A stretch of DNA of 64,000 bases from Mixta calida (GTDB taxonomy: Bacteria > Pseudomonadota > Gammaproteobacteria > Enterobacterales > Enterobacteriaceae), in assembly GCF_002953215.1 (NCBI RefSeq), contig NZ_CP026378.1, forward strand, positions 3,702,540 through 3,766,539. The letters are read 5' to 3'. This document shows, piece by piece, positions 18,428 to 31,436 of the stretch. Below the pieces are notes generated by a model that saw only the letters and a program-made list of their open reading frames with translations, was not told the origin of the DNA and did no database searches. Every line of letters begins with the position of its first letter. Position 1 is the stretch's first letter. The position numbers and the translations under genes were made by a program.

Positions 18428-19852
18428 TTAGCCGCCCTGGCTCGGCTGCACCAGCAGCTGCCCCGCCGTGCCGCGGTCGGCCATTTCCAGCGTCTGGCTG
18501 TAGTAGACGAAGGGAAAATGTTCAGAGGAAGGCTGCGTAAAGGCCACCAGCAGTTCGACTTCGCCGTCGATCCAGACGGTATCTTTCCAGCCGCGATCTT
18601 CGCCGAACGGCTGCGCGCCGTTGACGCTTTTTACCAGGAACATGACGCCCTGAATATGAAACGCCTGCGGCGTGTCGGCATGGACGATCCAGCGCTCATA
18701 GGTGCCCTGCTGCGCCTGGATATCGATGCGCGACATATCCCACAGCGCGCCGTTGATGCCCGGCTGGGCATCGCCTAAACGCAGTTCGCGGGTGCGCACC
18801 GGCGTGCCGTCGAGGATCTGATCGGCCAGCAAACGCATCGGCAGGTTGTCAGTGACCAGTGGCAGCAGGCCAGTAGGACGCAGCGTAAGAATCAGCGTGG
18901 AGGTGAGGATGCTGGAAGGTTCGAACAGGCCGCGCAGGCGATCCATAATGCCCGCCGCTACGCCAGCAGTGATGGAGACCTCTTCGCCCTGCGACATATC
19001 CAGCAACACTTCGCGGCGTTCGCCTGGCGCCAGTGACAGCTGCTGCACCGCCACCGGCGCAGGCAGGAAACCCTGGTCGCTGGCGATAACGTGAAACGGA
19101 CGGCTGTCGCTCAGCATCATTTCATAGCGACGGCAGTTAGAGGCGTTCAGCAGCCTCAGGCGCACCCAGCCGCGCGATACTTCGACGAAGGGGTTCTGCA
19201 CGCCGTTGACCAGCAGCGTATCGCCGACCAGTCCGCCGTTCTCGGGCGGGTTGTAGACCGGCGCGCCGAAGTTATCGAGACGTTTGTCCTGAATGATCAG
19301 CGGAAAGTCATCCACGCCGTAGTGTTTCGGGATCGGCAGCGATTTGCTAACCTCATCCTCAATCAGCCACATGCCCGCCAGCCCGTTATAAACGTGCTGC
19401 GCCATGCGGTTGGGCGTGGTGGCGTGATACCAGCAGGTAGCGGCGCGCTGACGCACCGGCAGCACCGGCGCCCAGTCAACGCCCGGCGATATCATGCGCG
19501 GCGCGCCGCCGCTCAGGGCGCCCGGCACCTGTAAGCCGCCGACGCCCATCGCTACCGGCTCATTCAGCCGGTTGTTGTAAATCAGCTTTACGTCGTCGCC
19601 GCTCCAGACGCGCACCGTCGGCCCCAGGTAGAGGCCATTGACGCCCCAAACCGGCACCTTGTTGCTGTCGCCAGAGAAAGACCAGTGGCTGCGCTGCATA
19701 GTCAGAAACAGCGGCTGGCCACGACGCGATTCCAGCAACGGCGGGATCGGTAACGGCGTTTCGCTGCCTGCCGCCCGCGCGCTGAACGGCAACGCGCCCG
19801 CGCACAGGGCTATGCCCGATGCCTGTATAAATTGACGTCGACTGAAAGACAT
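18428..19852 (-). CDS. ftsP: Cell-division protein FtsP (SufI), Tat-exported multicopper-oxidase-like
   Basis: 474 residues (E. coli 470). The twin-arginine signal is SRRQFIQASGIALCAGALPF, cut after ARA. Three cupredoxin-like domains follow, with WYHATTPNRMAQHVYNGLAG and HADTPQAFHIQGVMF. Copper-ligand histidines are mostly missing, as in FtsP, which acts as a periplasmic divisome stabiliser under stress rather than as an oxidase. It lies downstream of plsC on the same strand, 99 bases apart, as in E. coli. Confidence 0.93.
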   Translation of the reverse strand: MSFSRRQFIQASGIALCAGALPFSARAAGSETPLPIPPLLESRRGQPLFLTMQRSHWSFSGDSNKVPVWGVNGLYLGPTVRVWSGDDVKLIYNNRLNEPVAMGVGGLQVPGALSGGAPRMISPGVDWAPVLPVRQRAATCWYHATTPNRMAQHVYNGLAGMWLIEDEVSKSLPIPKHYGVDDFPLIIQDKRLDNFGAPVYNPPENGGLVGDTLLVNGVQNPFVEVSRGWVRLRLLNASNCRRYEMMLSDSRPFHVIASDQGFLPAPVAVQQLSLAPGERREVLLDMSQGEEVSITAGVAAGIMDRLRGLFEPSSILTSTLILTLRPTGLLPLVTDNLPMRLLADQILDGTPVRTRELRLGDAQPGINGALWDMSRIDIQAQQGTYERWIVHADTPQAFHIQGVMFLVKSVNGAQPFGEDRGWKDTVWIDGEVELLVAFTQPSSEHFPFVYYSQTLEMADRGTAGQLLVQPSQGG

Positions 19853-19951
19853 AACGACTCCATAGCGGTGCGCGTGGCGCCAGGCTGACGCGGTCCGTTT
19901 TTATTGTTGTTCAGGGATTGCTGTGCGGGCCGCGACTGCGGCCCGAATGAA

Positions 19952-20689
19952 TTATAACTTGCCGCTGGCTTCCCGCTCGGCGACTTCGGCATCCAGTTCG
20001 TTAAGCTTGGCCTGCATCAACTCGCGACAGTGCGTCGCCAGCTTGCGCACCGACTCTTTCTCAAAGGCGGCGACGTCAACCGGCGGCAGCATTTCCACAA
20101 TGACCAGCCCGTTTTTCCAGCGGTTCAGCTTGATTTTATTATGGGTGGTGGAGACGACGATCGGGATAATCGGCACGCCCGCCGCCACCGCCGCATGAAA
20201 CGCGCCGGTTTTGAACGGCAGCAGGCCGCGGCCGCGGCTGCGCGTGCCTTCCGGGAACATCCAGAATGAGATGCGCTTTCTTTTAAACTCGTCCACTACT
20301 TTGGCGATGGTGCTGTGCGCCTTGGCGCGATTATCGCGATCGATCAGCAGGTTGCCCGTCAGCCAGTAAAGCAGGCCGAAAAACGGAATCCACAGCAGGC
20401 TTTTTTTCCCTACCGTAACCGTGGTCGGCTGAACGATGTTCGCCGCGGTAATCATATCGTAGTTGTTCTGATGGTTAGCGATATAGATGGCGTTGCCGTA
20501 ATGCTCCGCGCCTTCCGGCCTGCGCACTTCCACCTTCACGCCGAACAGCGGCGCCAGCGCGCCGAACAGGTGGCCGAAGGTAGCGACGTGACGCGGATTT
20601 CGCGGTGAAAAAAGACACCAGATACAACCCAATACACAAACCAGAATTGAATAAATAATAACTATCAGGGTACGTAAAATTACCAGCAT
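19952..20689 (-). CDS. plsC: 1-acyl-sn-glycerol-3-phosphate acyltransferase PlsC
   Basis: 245 residues, the E. coli length. The catalytic motif NHQNNYD is near residue 73 and the second motif is FPEGTRSRGRG. An N-terminal membrane segment precedes them. It converts lysophosphatidic acid to phosphatidic acid at the inner membrane. The start is the ATG at 20689 with TGAGGT; the frame is open further up without a site. It lies between parC and ftsP in the conserved order. Confidence 0.94.
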   Translation of the reverse strand: MLVILRTLIVIIYSILVCVLGCIWCLFSPRNPRHVATFGHLFGALAPLFGVKVEVRRPEGAEHYGNAIYIANHQNNYDMITAANIVQPTTVTVGKKSLLWIPFFGLLYWLTGNLLIDRDNRAKAHSTIAKVVDEFKRKRISFWMFPEGTRSRGRGLLPFKTGAFHAAVAAGVPIIPIVVSTTHNKIKLNRWKNGLVIVEMLPPVDVAAFEKESVRKLATHCRELMQAKLNELDAEVAEREASGKL

Positions 20690-20796
20690 AACGACCTCAT
20701 TGTGGCTTCCGCCTAAGTATACCGGCTTTATATGAAAACACACCGGTATTGCACCGGCGCGCGGCCTGGGCGGCGCGCCGGTTTCCCTGCCTGCTG

Positions 20797-23070
20797 TCAG
20801 GCCTCGCTGTCGTCGGAAACGGCGCGCGCCGGGGCGTCGATTTCAACGCGGTCGATACGTTGCAGGCCACGCGGCAGCAGCGTGCCGCGACGTCCGCGCT
20901 CGGCGCGGAATTTTTGCAATTCTTCCGAACGCAGCGTCAGCTTACGTTTGCCGACGTAGAGCGTAATGGCGCTGCCCGGCGGCAGCAGATAGAGCCAGGC
21001 AAGGCGATCTTCACCGCTGGCGGCCTGCGCCGACGGAATGGAGATAATCTTGTTGCCTTTGCCTTTCGACAGCTGCGGCAGATCGCCCACCGGGAACATC
21101 AGCATACGGCCAGCGGCGGTGATCGCCAGCAGCATATCGTCGTCGCTATGGATCGCCATCGGCGTCATCACCTTCGCGTTTTCCGGCAGCGTCAGCAGCG
21201 TTTTACCGGCGCGGTTGCGCGACACCAGATCGGCGAAGGTGCAGACGAAGCCGTAGCCCGCGTCGGAGGCCATCAGCAGCCGCTGATCGTCCGCTTCCAT
21301 CAGTACCTGTTCGAACACCGCGCCCGGCGGCGGCGTCAGCTTGCCGGTCAGCGGCTCGCCCTGGCTGCGCGCCGACGGCAGCGTGGTCGGATCCAGCGTA
21401 TAGCTGCGGCCGGTAGAGTCGATAAAGGCCACCGGCTGGTTGCTCTTGCCGCGCGCGGCCGCCAGATAGCTGTCGCCCGCTTTATAGCTCAGCCCGGCCG
21501 GATCGATATCGTGCCCTTTGGCGCTGCGCACCCAGCCCATTTGGGAAAGGACGATAGTGACCGGCTCGGAGGGCACCAGCTCGTTCTCGCTGATCGCCTT
21601 CGCCTCTTCGCGCTCGTTCAGCGGCGAACGACGATCGTCGCCGTAGGCTTCGCTGTCGGCCTGCAGCTCTTTTTTCAGCAGCGTGTTCATGCGGCGCTCG
21701 GAAGCCAGCGTCGCCTGTAGCTGATCGCGCTCTTTTTCCAGCTCGCTCTGCTCGCCGCGGATTTTCATCTCTTCCAGCTTCGCCAGGTGGCGCAGCTTTA
21801 ACTCAAGAATCGCTTCCGCCTGGGTTTCGCTGATGCCGAAGCGCGACATCAGCTCCGGCTTCGGCTGATCTTCGCTGCGGATGATCTCAATCACTTCGTC
21901 GATATTGAGGAACGCCACCAGCAGGCCTTCAAGGATATGCAGGCGCTTCAGTACTTTATCCAGACGATGCTGTAAACGGCGGCGCACCGTATCGCGGCGG
22001 AACACCAGCCATTCGCTGAGGATCTCCAGCAGGTTTTTCACCGCCGGACGATTATCCAGCCCGATCATGTTCAGGTTGATGCGGTAGCTTTTTTCCAGAT
22101 CGGTGGTGGCGAACAGGTGGTTCATCACCTGATCGAGATCGACGCGGTTAGAGCGCGGCACCAGCACCAGACGGGTCGGGTTTTCATGATCTGACTCATC
22201 GCGCAGATCTTCGATCATCGGCAACTTTTTATTGCGCATCTGGGCGGCGATCTGCTCCAGCACGCGCGCGCCGGAAACCTGATGCGGCAGCGCGGTGATC
22301 ACCACTTCGCCGTCCTCTTTTTTCCACACTGCGCGCTGACGCACCGATCCGCGGCCGCTCTGGTAGATCTTGCGGATCTCGGCGCGCGGGGTGATGATTT
22401 CCGCTTCGGTCGGGAAATCCGGCCCCTGTACGATATCGAGCAGATCGTCCAGCGTGGTTTTAGGATTATCGATCAGCGCGATGGTCGCCTTCGCCACTTC
22501 GCGCAGGTTGTGCGGCGGAATGTCGGTCGCCATGCCGACGGCGATGCCGGTGGTGCCGTTCAGCAAAATATTCGGCAGGCGCGCCGGCAGCATCTTCGGC
22601 TCGTTCAGCGTGCCGTCGAAGTTCGGCACGAAATCGACCGTGCCCTGCCCCAGCTCGCCCAGCAGCACTTCGGCGTAGCGCGACAGGCGCGATTCGGTAT
22701 AACGCATGGCGGCGAACGATTTCGGATCGTCCGGCGCGCCCCAGTTCCCCTGACCATCCACCAGCGGATAGCGGTAGGAGAACGGCTGCGCCATCAGCAC
22801 CATCGCTTCGTAGCAGGCGCTGTCGCCGTGGGGATGATATTTACCCAGCACGTCGCCGACGGTGCGCGCCGATTTCTTGAATTTCGCGCTGGCGTTCAGC
22901 CCCAGCTCCGACATCGCATAGACAATGCGGCGCTGGACCGGCTTCAGGCCATCGCCAATATAGGGAAGCGCCCTGTCCATGATGACGTACATGGAATAGT
23001 TCAGGTACGCATTCTCGGTAAATTTATGCAGGGCAAGACGCTCTGCACCATCCTGCGTCAAGTCACTCAT
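20797..23070 (-). CDS. parC: DNA topoisomerase IV subunit A ParC
   Basis: 757 residues (E. coli 752). The breakage-reunion domain has the quinolone-pocket segment [11 protein letters not shown] (Ser and Glu both wild type) and the active-site tyrosine in AMRYTES (about 120). The C-terminal beta-pinwheel begins near residue 500. With ParE it decatenates replicated chromosomes. It is encoded apart from parE, with mdaB-ygiN between them in the opposite direction. Confidence 0.96.
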   Translation of the reverse strand: MSDLTQDGAERLALHKFTENAYLNYSMYVIMDRALPYIGDGLKPVQRRIVYAMSELGLNASAKFKKSARTVGDVLGKYHPHGDSACYEAMVLMAQPFSYRYPLVDGQGNWGAPDDPKSFAAMRYTESRLSRYAEVLLGELGQGTVDFVPNFDGTLNEPKMLPARLPNILLNGTTGIAVGMATDIPPHNLREVAKATIALIDNPKTTLDDLLDIVQGPDFPTEAEIITPRAEIRKIYQSGRGSVRQRAVWKKEDGEVVITALPHQVSGARVLEQIAAQMRNKKLPMIEDLRDESDHENPTRLVLVPRSNRVDLDQVMNHLFATTDLEKSYRINLNMIGLDNRPAVKNLLEILSEWLVFRRDTVRRRLQHRLDKVLKRLHILEGLLVAFLNIDEVIEIIRSEDQPKPELMSRFGISETQAEAILELKLRHLAKLEEMKIRGEQSELEKERDQLQATLASERRMNTLLKKELQADSEAYGDDRRSPLNEREEAKAISENELVPSEPVTIVLSQMGWVRSAKGHDIDPAGLSYKAGDSYLAAARGKSNQPVAFIDSTGRSYTLDPTTLPSARSQGEPLTGKLTPPPGAVFEQVLMEADDQRLLMASDAGYGFVCTFADLVSRNRAGKTLLTLPENAKVMTPMAIHSDDDMLLAITAAGRMLMFPVGDLPQLSKGKGNKIISIPSAQAASGEDRLAWLYLLPPGSAITLYVGKRKLTLRSEELQKFRAERGRRGTLLPRGLQRIDRVEIDAPARAVSDDSEA

Positions 23071-23331
23071 TATGATTCCTCACGTTGCGGCGGGCGGCAG
23101 CGCGCCGCAGGGCGATCTGTTTGGCGAGGATAGTACCTTATCTGATGCGACGATGTCACAGATTAGTCATCGCCCGACGCGCTGTTTTAACCCCGCTGTT
23201 TTATGCCTTTTTACAGCACATTTTGTGGCGATTATTGCGCTGTACGCAAAAGTGTTATGATCAAACGCACATTTTTCTTTGCCGACTGCGCGCGTACACT
23301 GCCCGCAGCGTTTTCAATGGAGCAACGAACA

Positions 23332-23913
23332 ATGAGCAAGATTTTAATCCTTGATGCGGGCAAACAATTTGCCCACTCAAAAGGCGAGCTGAACCACACG
23401 ATGGCGAATGTCGCCGAGACTTTCCTGCGCGATCAGGGCCATGAAGTTCAGGTAACCCGCGTCGACGACGGTTACGACATTAAAGAAGAAGTACAGAAGT
23501 ACGTTGATAGCGACGTGGTGATTTATCAGATGCCGGGCTGGTGGATGGGCGAGCCGTGGATCCTGAAAAAATATATCGATGAAGTGTTCACCGAAGGCCA
23601 CGGCTCGCTGTACGCCAGCGATGGGCGCTCCCGTTCCGACGCCAGCAAGAAATATGGTTCCGGCGGCCTGCTGCAGGGCAAAAAATATATGCTGTCGCTG
23701 ACCTGGAACGCGCCGCTGGAAGCCTTTACCGATCCCGATCAGTTCTTTGAGGGCGTCGGCGTGGACGGTCTCTATCTGCACTTCCACAAAGCGAACCAGT
23801 TCCTTGGTATGGAAGGGCTGCCGACCTTTATCTGCAACGACGTGATCAAACAGCCTGATATTCCGCGCGATATCGAGCGCTATCGCGCGCACCTGGCGGA
23901 AATTTTTGCTTAA
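23332..23913 (+). CDS. mdaB: NADPH:quinone oxidoreductase MdaB
   Basis: 193 residues, the E. coli length, a flavodoxin-fold FAD enzyme. It starts MSKILILDAGKQFAHSKGEL and includes YQMPGWWMGEPWILKKYIDE and the SLTWNAPLEAF region. It makes two-electron reductions of quinones, protecting against oxidative and drug stress. The frame is open upstream, but the ATG at 23332 has GGAG and matches the family. It forms an operon with ygiN, 33 bases downstream. Confidence 0.94.
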   Translation: MSKILILDAGKQFAHSKGELNHTMANVAETFLRDQGHEVQVTRVDDGYDIKEEVQKYVDSDVVIYQMPGWWMGEPWILKKYIDEVFTEGHGSLYASDGRSRSDASKKYGSGGLLQGKKYMLSLTWNAPLEAFTDPDQFFEGVGVDGLYLHFHKANQFLGMEGLPTFICNDVIKQPDIPRDIERYRAHLAEIFA

Positions 23914-23946
23914 CTTAACGCTCTGAATATTTTACAGGGACACATT

Positions 23947-24282
23947 ATGCTGACAGTTGTAGCTGAGATTTGCGTCAAGCCGGGCCGCCGCGAAGCGGTG
24001 CTGGCGGCGATACAGGCGCTGACGCCGACCGTTCTGCAGGAACAAGGCTGTAGCAAATATCAGGCGCTGGTCGACCATCAGGCGCAGGTGCCGTGGAAGC
24101 AGAACCTGCCCGATTCCATTTTTATGCTGGAGTACTGGGACAGCCTGCGTCATCTGGAACAGCATCAGCAACAGCCGCATATGGAAGCCCACCGTGAGCG
24201 GATTAAAGACGATGTGCTGGATGTGAAGATCTTCGTCATGGAACAGCCTTCGACTTCGGTATCTGACGCAGCCGCGCGCTGA
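23947..24282 (+). CDS. ygiN: Quinol monooxygenase YgiN
   Basis: 111 residues, an ABM-fold small protein. It has MLTVVAEICVKPGRREAVL and LEYWDSLRHLEQHQQQPHM, close to E. coli YgiN (104) but with a slightly longer C-terminus. In E. coli it oxidises menadiol and is thought to work in a quinone cycle with MdaB, its operon partner here too. AGGGACAC precedes the ATG. Confidence 0.88.
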   Translation: MLTVVAEICVKPGRREAVLAAIQALTPTVLQEQGCSKYQALVDHQAQVPWKQNLPDSIFMLEYWDSLRHLEQHQQQPHMEAHRERIKDDVLDVKIFVMEQPSTSVSDAAAR

Positions 24283-24337
24283 CGGCGATGCCGAAGCGCG
24301 CGGCCAGCCCTTTCCCGGTTCCGCTGACATGATAAAA

Positions 24338-24376
24338 AACCGCCCGGCCATCGTAAGATGTCGGGCGGTTCTCTTT
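24338..24376. terminator. Terminator between ygiN and parE
   Basis: The stem AACCGCCCG/CGGGCGGTT has an A run before and a T-rich tract after, so it serves both convergent genes. Confidence 0.75.
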
Positions 24377-24430
24377 TCAGCCGTGCGGCATGAAATCCAG
24401 GGAGAGGGACGCGCCCTCCGGCGGCGAAAT

Positions 24431-26960
<2,530 letters not shown>

Positions 26961-26964
<4 letters not shown>

Positions 26965-27788
26965 TACCCTTCGGAATCCAGATCGGGCGTAAAGGCGCGG
27001 CTCGCCAGGCGTTGCACCCGGGTACGCACCGCACCGTCCTCATCCAGCTCCAGCCAGCGCCAGCCCGGCGCGACGGCGTCGATAGTAAAATTGGTGCAGT
27101 GCGGCTTGAACTGCACGCAGGTCGACGGCGTCGCCAGCAGACGGCGGCCGTGCCAGTCCACATCCATCTCCTGATGAATGTGGCCGCAAATCAGGGTTTT
27201 CGCCAGCGGATAAGGTTGCAGGATCGCTTCCAGCGCGTGCGGGTTGCGCAGGCTATGCTGATCCAGCCAGCTACAGCCTGACGGCAGGGGATGGTGATGC
27301 AGCAGGATCAGCGTGTGGCGATCGGCGGTCTGCGCCAGCGTTTTTTCCAGCCAGTCGAGCTGATAGTCGCTGAGCATACCGTGCGGAACCCCCGCCACCT
27401 GGCTGTCGAGCAGCAGCAGCTGCCAGCGTTCGCCGACAAAGACCTGCTTGGCTTCGGCAATGCCCGACTGCGCCAGCGCGCCGTACATTGTCGGCTGGAA
27501 ATCGTGGTTGCCCGGCAGCCAGACGCAGGGCGCCGGTAAGCGCGCAATGCCCTCAGCGAAGTGCTGATAAGCCTCAGGCGTATGATCCTGCGCCAAATCG
27601 CCGGTAGCGATAACCAGGTCGATCGGCTGCCGCTCCGCCTCGATGGCGTCCAGCACCGCGTTGAAACTGGCCCAGGTATTCACGCCCAGCAGCGTTTCAT
27701 GTCTGCCCGAAAAAAGGTGGGTGTCCGTTATTTGTAATATCCTGATACTGGCCCCACTCACCACAGGAAGTTTTAGCAGGCTATCCAA
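26961..27788 (-). CDS. cpdA: 3',5'-cyclic-AMP phosphodiesterase CpdA
   Basis: 275 residues, the E. coli length. It is a metallophosphoesterase with all motifs visible: [23 protein letters not shown] and CGHIHQE. It hydrolyses cAMP and so tempers CRP signalling. It is third in the nudF operon and overlaps yqiA by four bases. Confidence 0.95.
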
Positions 27789-27830
27789 AGAGTTTCCTTA
27801 ATCTCTACGCCATATCAAGGTTATCGCAGC

Positions 27831-28256
27831 TTACCAGGCCGGTACGGCCATCGCGCCGTGCGACAAACAATAACGCAGCCAGTCAGCGAGAAACTGGTTG
27901 ATTTGATGCTTTTCATCACGCTGATGCAACTTTTTATTCGGGTAATCATAACGCGCTTTAAAGCGATAGATCTGCTGCGTTGAACACACTTCAGCAACCA
28001 TCGCGTCGTGATAGAGCCGGACAGACATGGATGGCAGGCTCCAGTAGCTGACGGCGGGCGCGGTTTGGCGGATTTCCACCAGGGTGGTGTAACGTGTCGA
28101 TTCACTAACGGTAATGCTGTAGCTGGCGCCGTTTACCTGATAGGTCACCGTGGCCCCCGCTGCATCGTCGCGCGGCAGCAAACGACGCAGCTGCGCGAAG
28201 TTCGTTTCGCTCAACCGCATCATTTCGGGAAAATCAGGGACGTAGCGCTTGATCAT
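27831..28256 (-). CDS. yqiB: DUF1249 protein YqiB
   Basis: 141 residues. It begins [20 protein letters not shown] and has the highly conserved [13 protein letters not shown] and [14 protein letters not shown] segments, as in E. coli YqiB (140). The function is unknown. The start at 28256 is set by an ATGA overlap with the nudF stop; an upstream in-frame ATG (28268) lies inside nudF. Confidence 0.9.
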   Translation of the reverse strand: MIKRYVPDFPEMMRLSETNFAQLRRLLPRDDAAGATVTYQVNGASYSITVSESTRYTTLVEIRQTAPAVSYWSLPSMSVRLYHDAMVAEVCSTQQIYRFKARYDYPNKKLHQRDEKHQINQFLADWLRYCLSHGAMAVPAW

Positions 28257-28888
28257 GTTGGATTCCACTCTTTTCGCAATTTCTCATAGTGCAGCATCAG
28301 CCATTGCAGGGCGATGACGGAGGCCGCGTTGTCAATTTTCCCCTCTTCCACCCAGCGGTAAGCCTGTTCGCGGCTCACCACATGCACAAGAATATCCTCA
28401 TTCTCATCCTCCAGACCGTGGCATCCTTGCGCCACGCTGGCATCCACTTCTCCCACCAGCACCGACAGGCGCTCGCTGGTGCCACCCGGACTCGCCAGGT
28501 AGTTAATCATCGGCTGTACGCGGCCAACCTTCAGGCCCGCTTCCTCCATCGCTTCGCGACGCACTACCTGTTCAACGCTTTCACCGGGTTCGATGATCCC
28601 GGCCACTAATTCCAGTAGCCAGGGCGTTGGGCTGGTGTCATAAGCGGGAATGCGGATCTGTTCGATCAGCACCACTTCATCGCGCAGGGGATCATAGGGT
28701 AGCAGGACTGCGGCGTGTCCGCGCTCAAAAACTTCGCGCACCACCTCGTCGCTCATCTGGCCGTTAAACAGGCGGTGACGGAAACGATAGCGGACCAGAG
28801 AAAAAAATCCTTCATAGAGTGGCTCGCGTGCAATAATTTCTACATCGTTTTTGCTGAAAGTCACTGGGTATTTTGTATTTTCAACCAT
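28253..28888 (-). CDS. nudF: ADP-ribose pyrophosphatase NudF
   Basis: 211 residues (E. coli 209). The Nudix box is [17 protein letters not shown], preceded by PWLLELVAG. It hydrolyses ADP-ribose to AMP and ribose-5-phosphate. The frame is open to 28933, but the ATG at 28888, with AAGGA upstream, fits the family N-terminus. It is first gene of the operon ending in parE and divergent from tolC. Confidence 0.93.
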   Translation of the reverse strand: MVENTKYPVTFSKNDVEIIAREPLYEGFFSLVRYRFRHRLFNGQMSDEVVREVFERGHAAVLLPYDPLRDEVVLIEQIRIPAYDTSPTPWLLELVAGIIEPGESVEQVVRREAMEEAGLKVGRVQPMINYLASPGGTSERLSVLVGEVDASVAQGCHGLEDENEDILVHVVSREQAYRWVEEGKIDNAASVIALQWLMLHYEKLRKEWNPT

Positions 28889-29103
28889 AAAGTCGGTGTC
28901 CTTTACAGTGGGGATAGCGATGAGTTGTTTCAATTACGCTTCGCCCGGAAGGGTGGTTCTTTCTGAATTATTTACGTAAATTAACGGAAGATGGCACGTT
29001 CAGCCAACTTATCAATCTGGCACACTCTGGTAGAATCGGCGCATATTTTTTTCGCTTATGTCAGCGCTACCATAGCAACTTTGCTGCACTACAAGGAATG
29101 CAA

Positions 29104-30570
29104 ATGAAGAAACTGCTCCCTTTACTTATTGGCCTGAGCCTGGGCGGCTTCAGCGTAGCAAGTCAGGCGGAGAACCTGCTGCAAATTTACCAACAGGCCC
29201 GACTGACTAACCCCGATCTGCGCAGTTCCGCAGCTGACCGAGACGCGGCATTTGAAAAGATTAATGAAGCCCGTAGTCCCTTGCTGCCTCAGTTAGGTCT
29301 GGGCGCCGATTACACTTATACCAGCGGCTATCGCGACAGCAGCGATACCCACTCGAACACAACCAGCGGCTCCCTGCAGTTAACGCAGACCATTTTCGAT
29401 ATGAGCAAATGGCGCGCCCTGACGCTGCAGGAAAAAAATGCCGGCATCCAGGATGTGACCTATCAGACTGCCCAGCAGAATCTGATGCTGAATACCGCCA
29501 CCGCCTATTTCAACGTGCTGCGCGCTATCGATTCGCTGTCCTATATTGAAGCGCAGAAACAATCTATCTACCGCCAGCTCGATCAAACCACGCAGCGCTT
29601 TAACGTCGGCCTGGTGGCGATCACCGACGTGCAGAACGCCCGCGCGCAGTATGATAACGTGCTGGCGAATGAAGTGGCCGCGCGCAATGCGCTGGACAAC
29701 GCGCTGGAAACGCTGCGTCAGGTAACCGGCAACTACTATCCGACGCTGGCGTCGCTGAATATCGATCGCTTCCGCACTGATAAGCCGCAGCCGGTTAATG
29801 CGCTGCTGAAAGAGGCGGAAAGTCGCAACCTGAACCTGTTGTCCGCACGTCTGTCGCAGGATCTGGCGCGCGAGCAGATTCGCTATTATGAATCCGGCCA
29901 TATGCCGACGCTCGGTCTGAACGCCTCTACCAATTTGTCCAACAACAAATATGGCGGCAGCCGCGCCGTACAAAGCGACAGCATTACCGGCAACAACCAG
30001 GTGGGCCTGAGCTTCAGCCTGCCGCTTTATCAGGGCGGCCTGGTCAACTCTCAGGTGAAGCAGGCGCAGTACGCGTTTGTCAGCGCCAGCGAGCAGCTGG
30101 AAAGCGCGCATCGCTCCACCGTTCAGACGGTGCGCTCCTCCTTTAATAACATCAACGCCTCTATCAGCAGCATCGACGCTTACAAGCAGGCGGTGGTTTC
30201 CGCGCAGAGCTCTCTGGATGCGATGGAAGCGGGCTATCAGGTGGGGACGCGCACTATCGTCGACGTGCTTGACGCGACTACGACGCTTTACAACGCCAAG
30301 CAACAGCTTTCCGATGCGCGCTATGACTATCTGATCAATCAGCTGAACATCAAGTCTGCGCTCGGCACGCTGAACGAGCAGGATCTGCAGGCGCTGAACG
30401 CCAGCCTCGGCAAAGAGATCCCGACCTCGCCGGAAACGGTGGCGCCGGAAAATCCGCAGCAGGACGCGGCGGCCGATCACGGCACGCAGATGCAGGCGGC
30501 GGACAATCAAGGCGCTGAAAGCGCGGCGCCGGTAGCGGCGCGCCAGAGCGGTAATCCGTTCCGTCATTGA
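29104..30570 (+). CDS. tolC: Outer-membrane efflux channel TolC
   Basis: 488 residues (E. coli 493). The signal peptide MKKLLPLLIGLSLGGFSVAS ends at SQA before ENLLQIYQQA. Two repeats form the trimeric beta-barrel and alpha-tunnel; FNVGLVAITDVQNARAQYD and YQVGTRTIVDVLDATTTLYN are typical. The C-terminus is Ala/Gln-rich and ends NPFRH. AAGGA is directly before an ATG at 29098 but properly spaced from the ATG at 29104, which matches E. coli. It serves RND and ABC exporters, including microcin export in other bacteria. Confidence 0.96.
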   Translation: MKKLLPLLIGLSLGGFSVASQAENLLQIYQQARLTNPDLRSSAADRDAAFEKINEARSPLLPQLGLGADYTYTSGYRDSSDTHSNTTSGSLQLTQTIFDMSKWRALTLQEKNAGIQDVTYQTAQQNLMLNTATAYFNVLRAIDSLSYIEAQKQSIYRQLDQTTQRFNVGLVAITDVQNARAQYDNVLANEVAARNALDNALETLRQVTGNYYPTLASLNIDRFRTDKPQPVNALLKEAESRNLNLLSARLSQDLAREQIRYYESGHMPTLGLNASTNLSNNKYGGSRAVQSDSITGNNQVGLSFSLPLYQGGLVNSQVKQAQYAFVSASEQLESAHRSTVQTVRSSFNNINASISSIDAYKQAVVSAQSSLDAMEAGYQVGTRTIVDVLDATTTLYNAKQQLSDARYDYLINQLNIKSALGTLNEQDLQALNASLGKEIPTSPETVAPENPQQDAAADHGTQMQAADNQGAESAAPVAARQSGNPFRH

Positions 30571-30579
30571 TAGCGTAAT

Positions 30580-30630
30580 GCGGCCGCTGAAACTTACTTA
30601 TTCAGCGGTCGCAACATCTCTTTTTTCTTT
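30580..30630 (+). terminator. Probable tolC terminator
   Basis: The stem GCGGCCGCTGAA/TTCAGCGGTCGC has one wobble pair and is followed by a T-rich run at 30618-30630. Confidence 0.6.
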
Positions 30631-30768
30631 TCTTTCCCGCTTACCTGAACCCGCATCCCATTTGAACGTATAGCTAAGTAAATATGCAGGCGCAGCGCCG
30701 TCCATTGCTTCATTTTTAGACCGGTTTAACCTATCCTTTGCGCTACCTTTGGGCAGAGGACTATCCAC

Positions 30769-31428
30769 ATGAAACGGACAAAAAATATTCATCTCGACGC
30801 CTTCCGTAAGAGTTGGCGCGCCCGCCATTTAACGCCTGTGGCGCTGGCGGTCACCGCTGTTTTTATGCTGGCCGGCTGTGAGCAAGCGGACGAAACAGTA
30901 TCCCTTTATCAAAATGCCGACGATTGCAGCAAAGCGAACCCGGGCCAGAGCGCACAGTGTACGACGGCCTATAACAACGCGTTGAAAGAGGCGGAAAAAA
31001 CCGCGCCTAAGTATGCGACGCGCGAGGACTGCGTGGCGGAGTTCGGCGAAGATCAGTGCCAGCAGGCGCCTACGCAGGCAGGCACCAACGCGGAAGCGCA
31101 TCAGAGCGGCAGCTTCTGGATGCCGCTGATGGCGGGTTATATGATGGGTCGCCTGATGGGCGGCGGCGCGGGCATGGCGTCGCAGCCGTTGTTCAGCTCT
31201 AAAAACCCGGCCAGCCCGATGAACGGCAAGTTCGTTGACGCCACTGGCCGCAACTACGGCGCCGCCACGCCGGGCCGCACCATGACGGTGCCGAAAACAG
31301 CGCTGGCGCCGAAACCGGCGACAACCCGTACCGTTACCCGCGGCGGCTTTGGCGAAAGCGTCGCCAAGCAATCCACCATGCAGCGCAGCAGCGCCACCGG
31401 CACCAGCAGCCGTTCGATGGGAGGCTAA
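30769..31428 (+). CDS. ygiB: DUF1190 protein YgiB
   Basis: 219 residues (E. coli 223). An N-terminal hydrophobic stretch runs into a lipobox-like FMLAGCE, then come Cys-containing segments ([20 protein letters not shown]). A Gly/Met-rich hydrophobic patch ([16 protein letters not shown]) and a Ser/Thr/Arg-rich tail ending SSRSMGG follow. The function is unknown. The gene is eight bases upstream of ygiC and clearly cotranscribed with it. Confidence 0.9.
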   Translation: MKRTKNIHLDAFRKSWRARHLTPVALAVTAVFMLAGCEQADETVSLYQNADDCSKANPGQSAQCTTAYNNALKEAEKTAPKYATREDCVAEFGEDQCQQAPTQAGTNAEAHQSGSFWMPLMAGYMMGRLMGGGAGMASQPLFSSKNPASPMNGKFVDATGRNYGAATPGRTMTVPKTALAPKPATTRTVTRGGFGESVAKQSTMQRSSATGTSSRSMGG

Positions 31429-31436
31429 TCAGCCTG

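Noticed and set aside
18050-18431. Frames of about 90-105 codons on both strands in the repeat spacer
   Set aside because: They arise from palindromic and tandem repeats, and their Arg/Ser/Pro-rich translations look like those of repeats, not proteins.
20860-22830. Quinolone-resistance changes in ParC
   Set aside because: The pocket reads GDSACYEA with the wild-type Ser and Glu.
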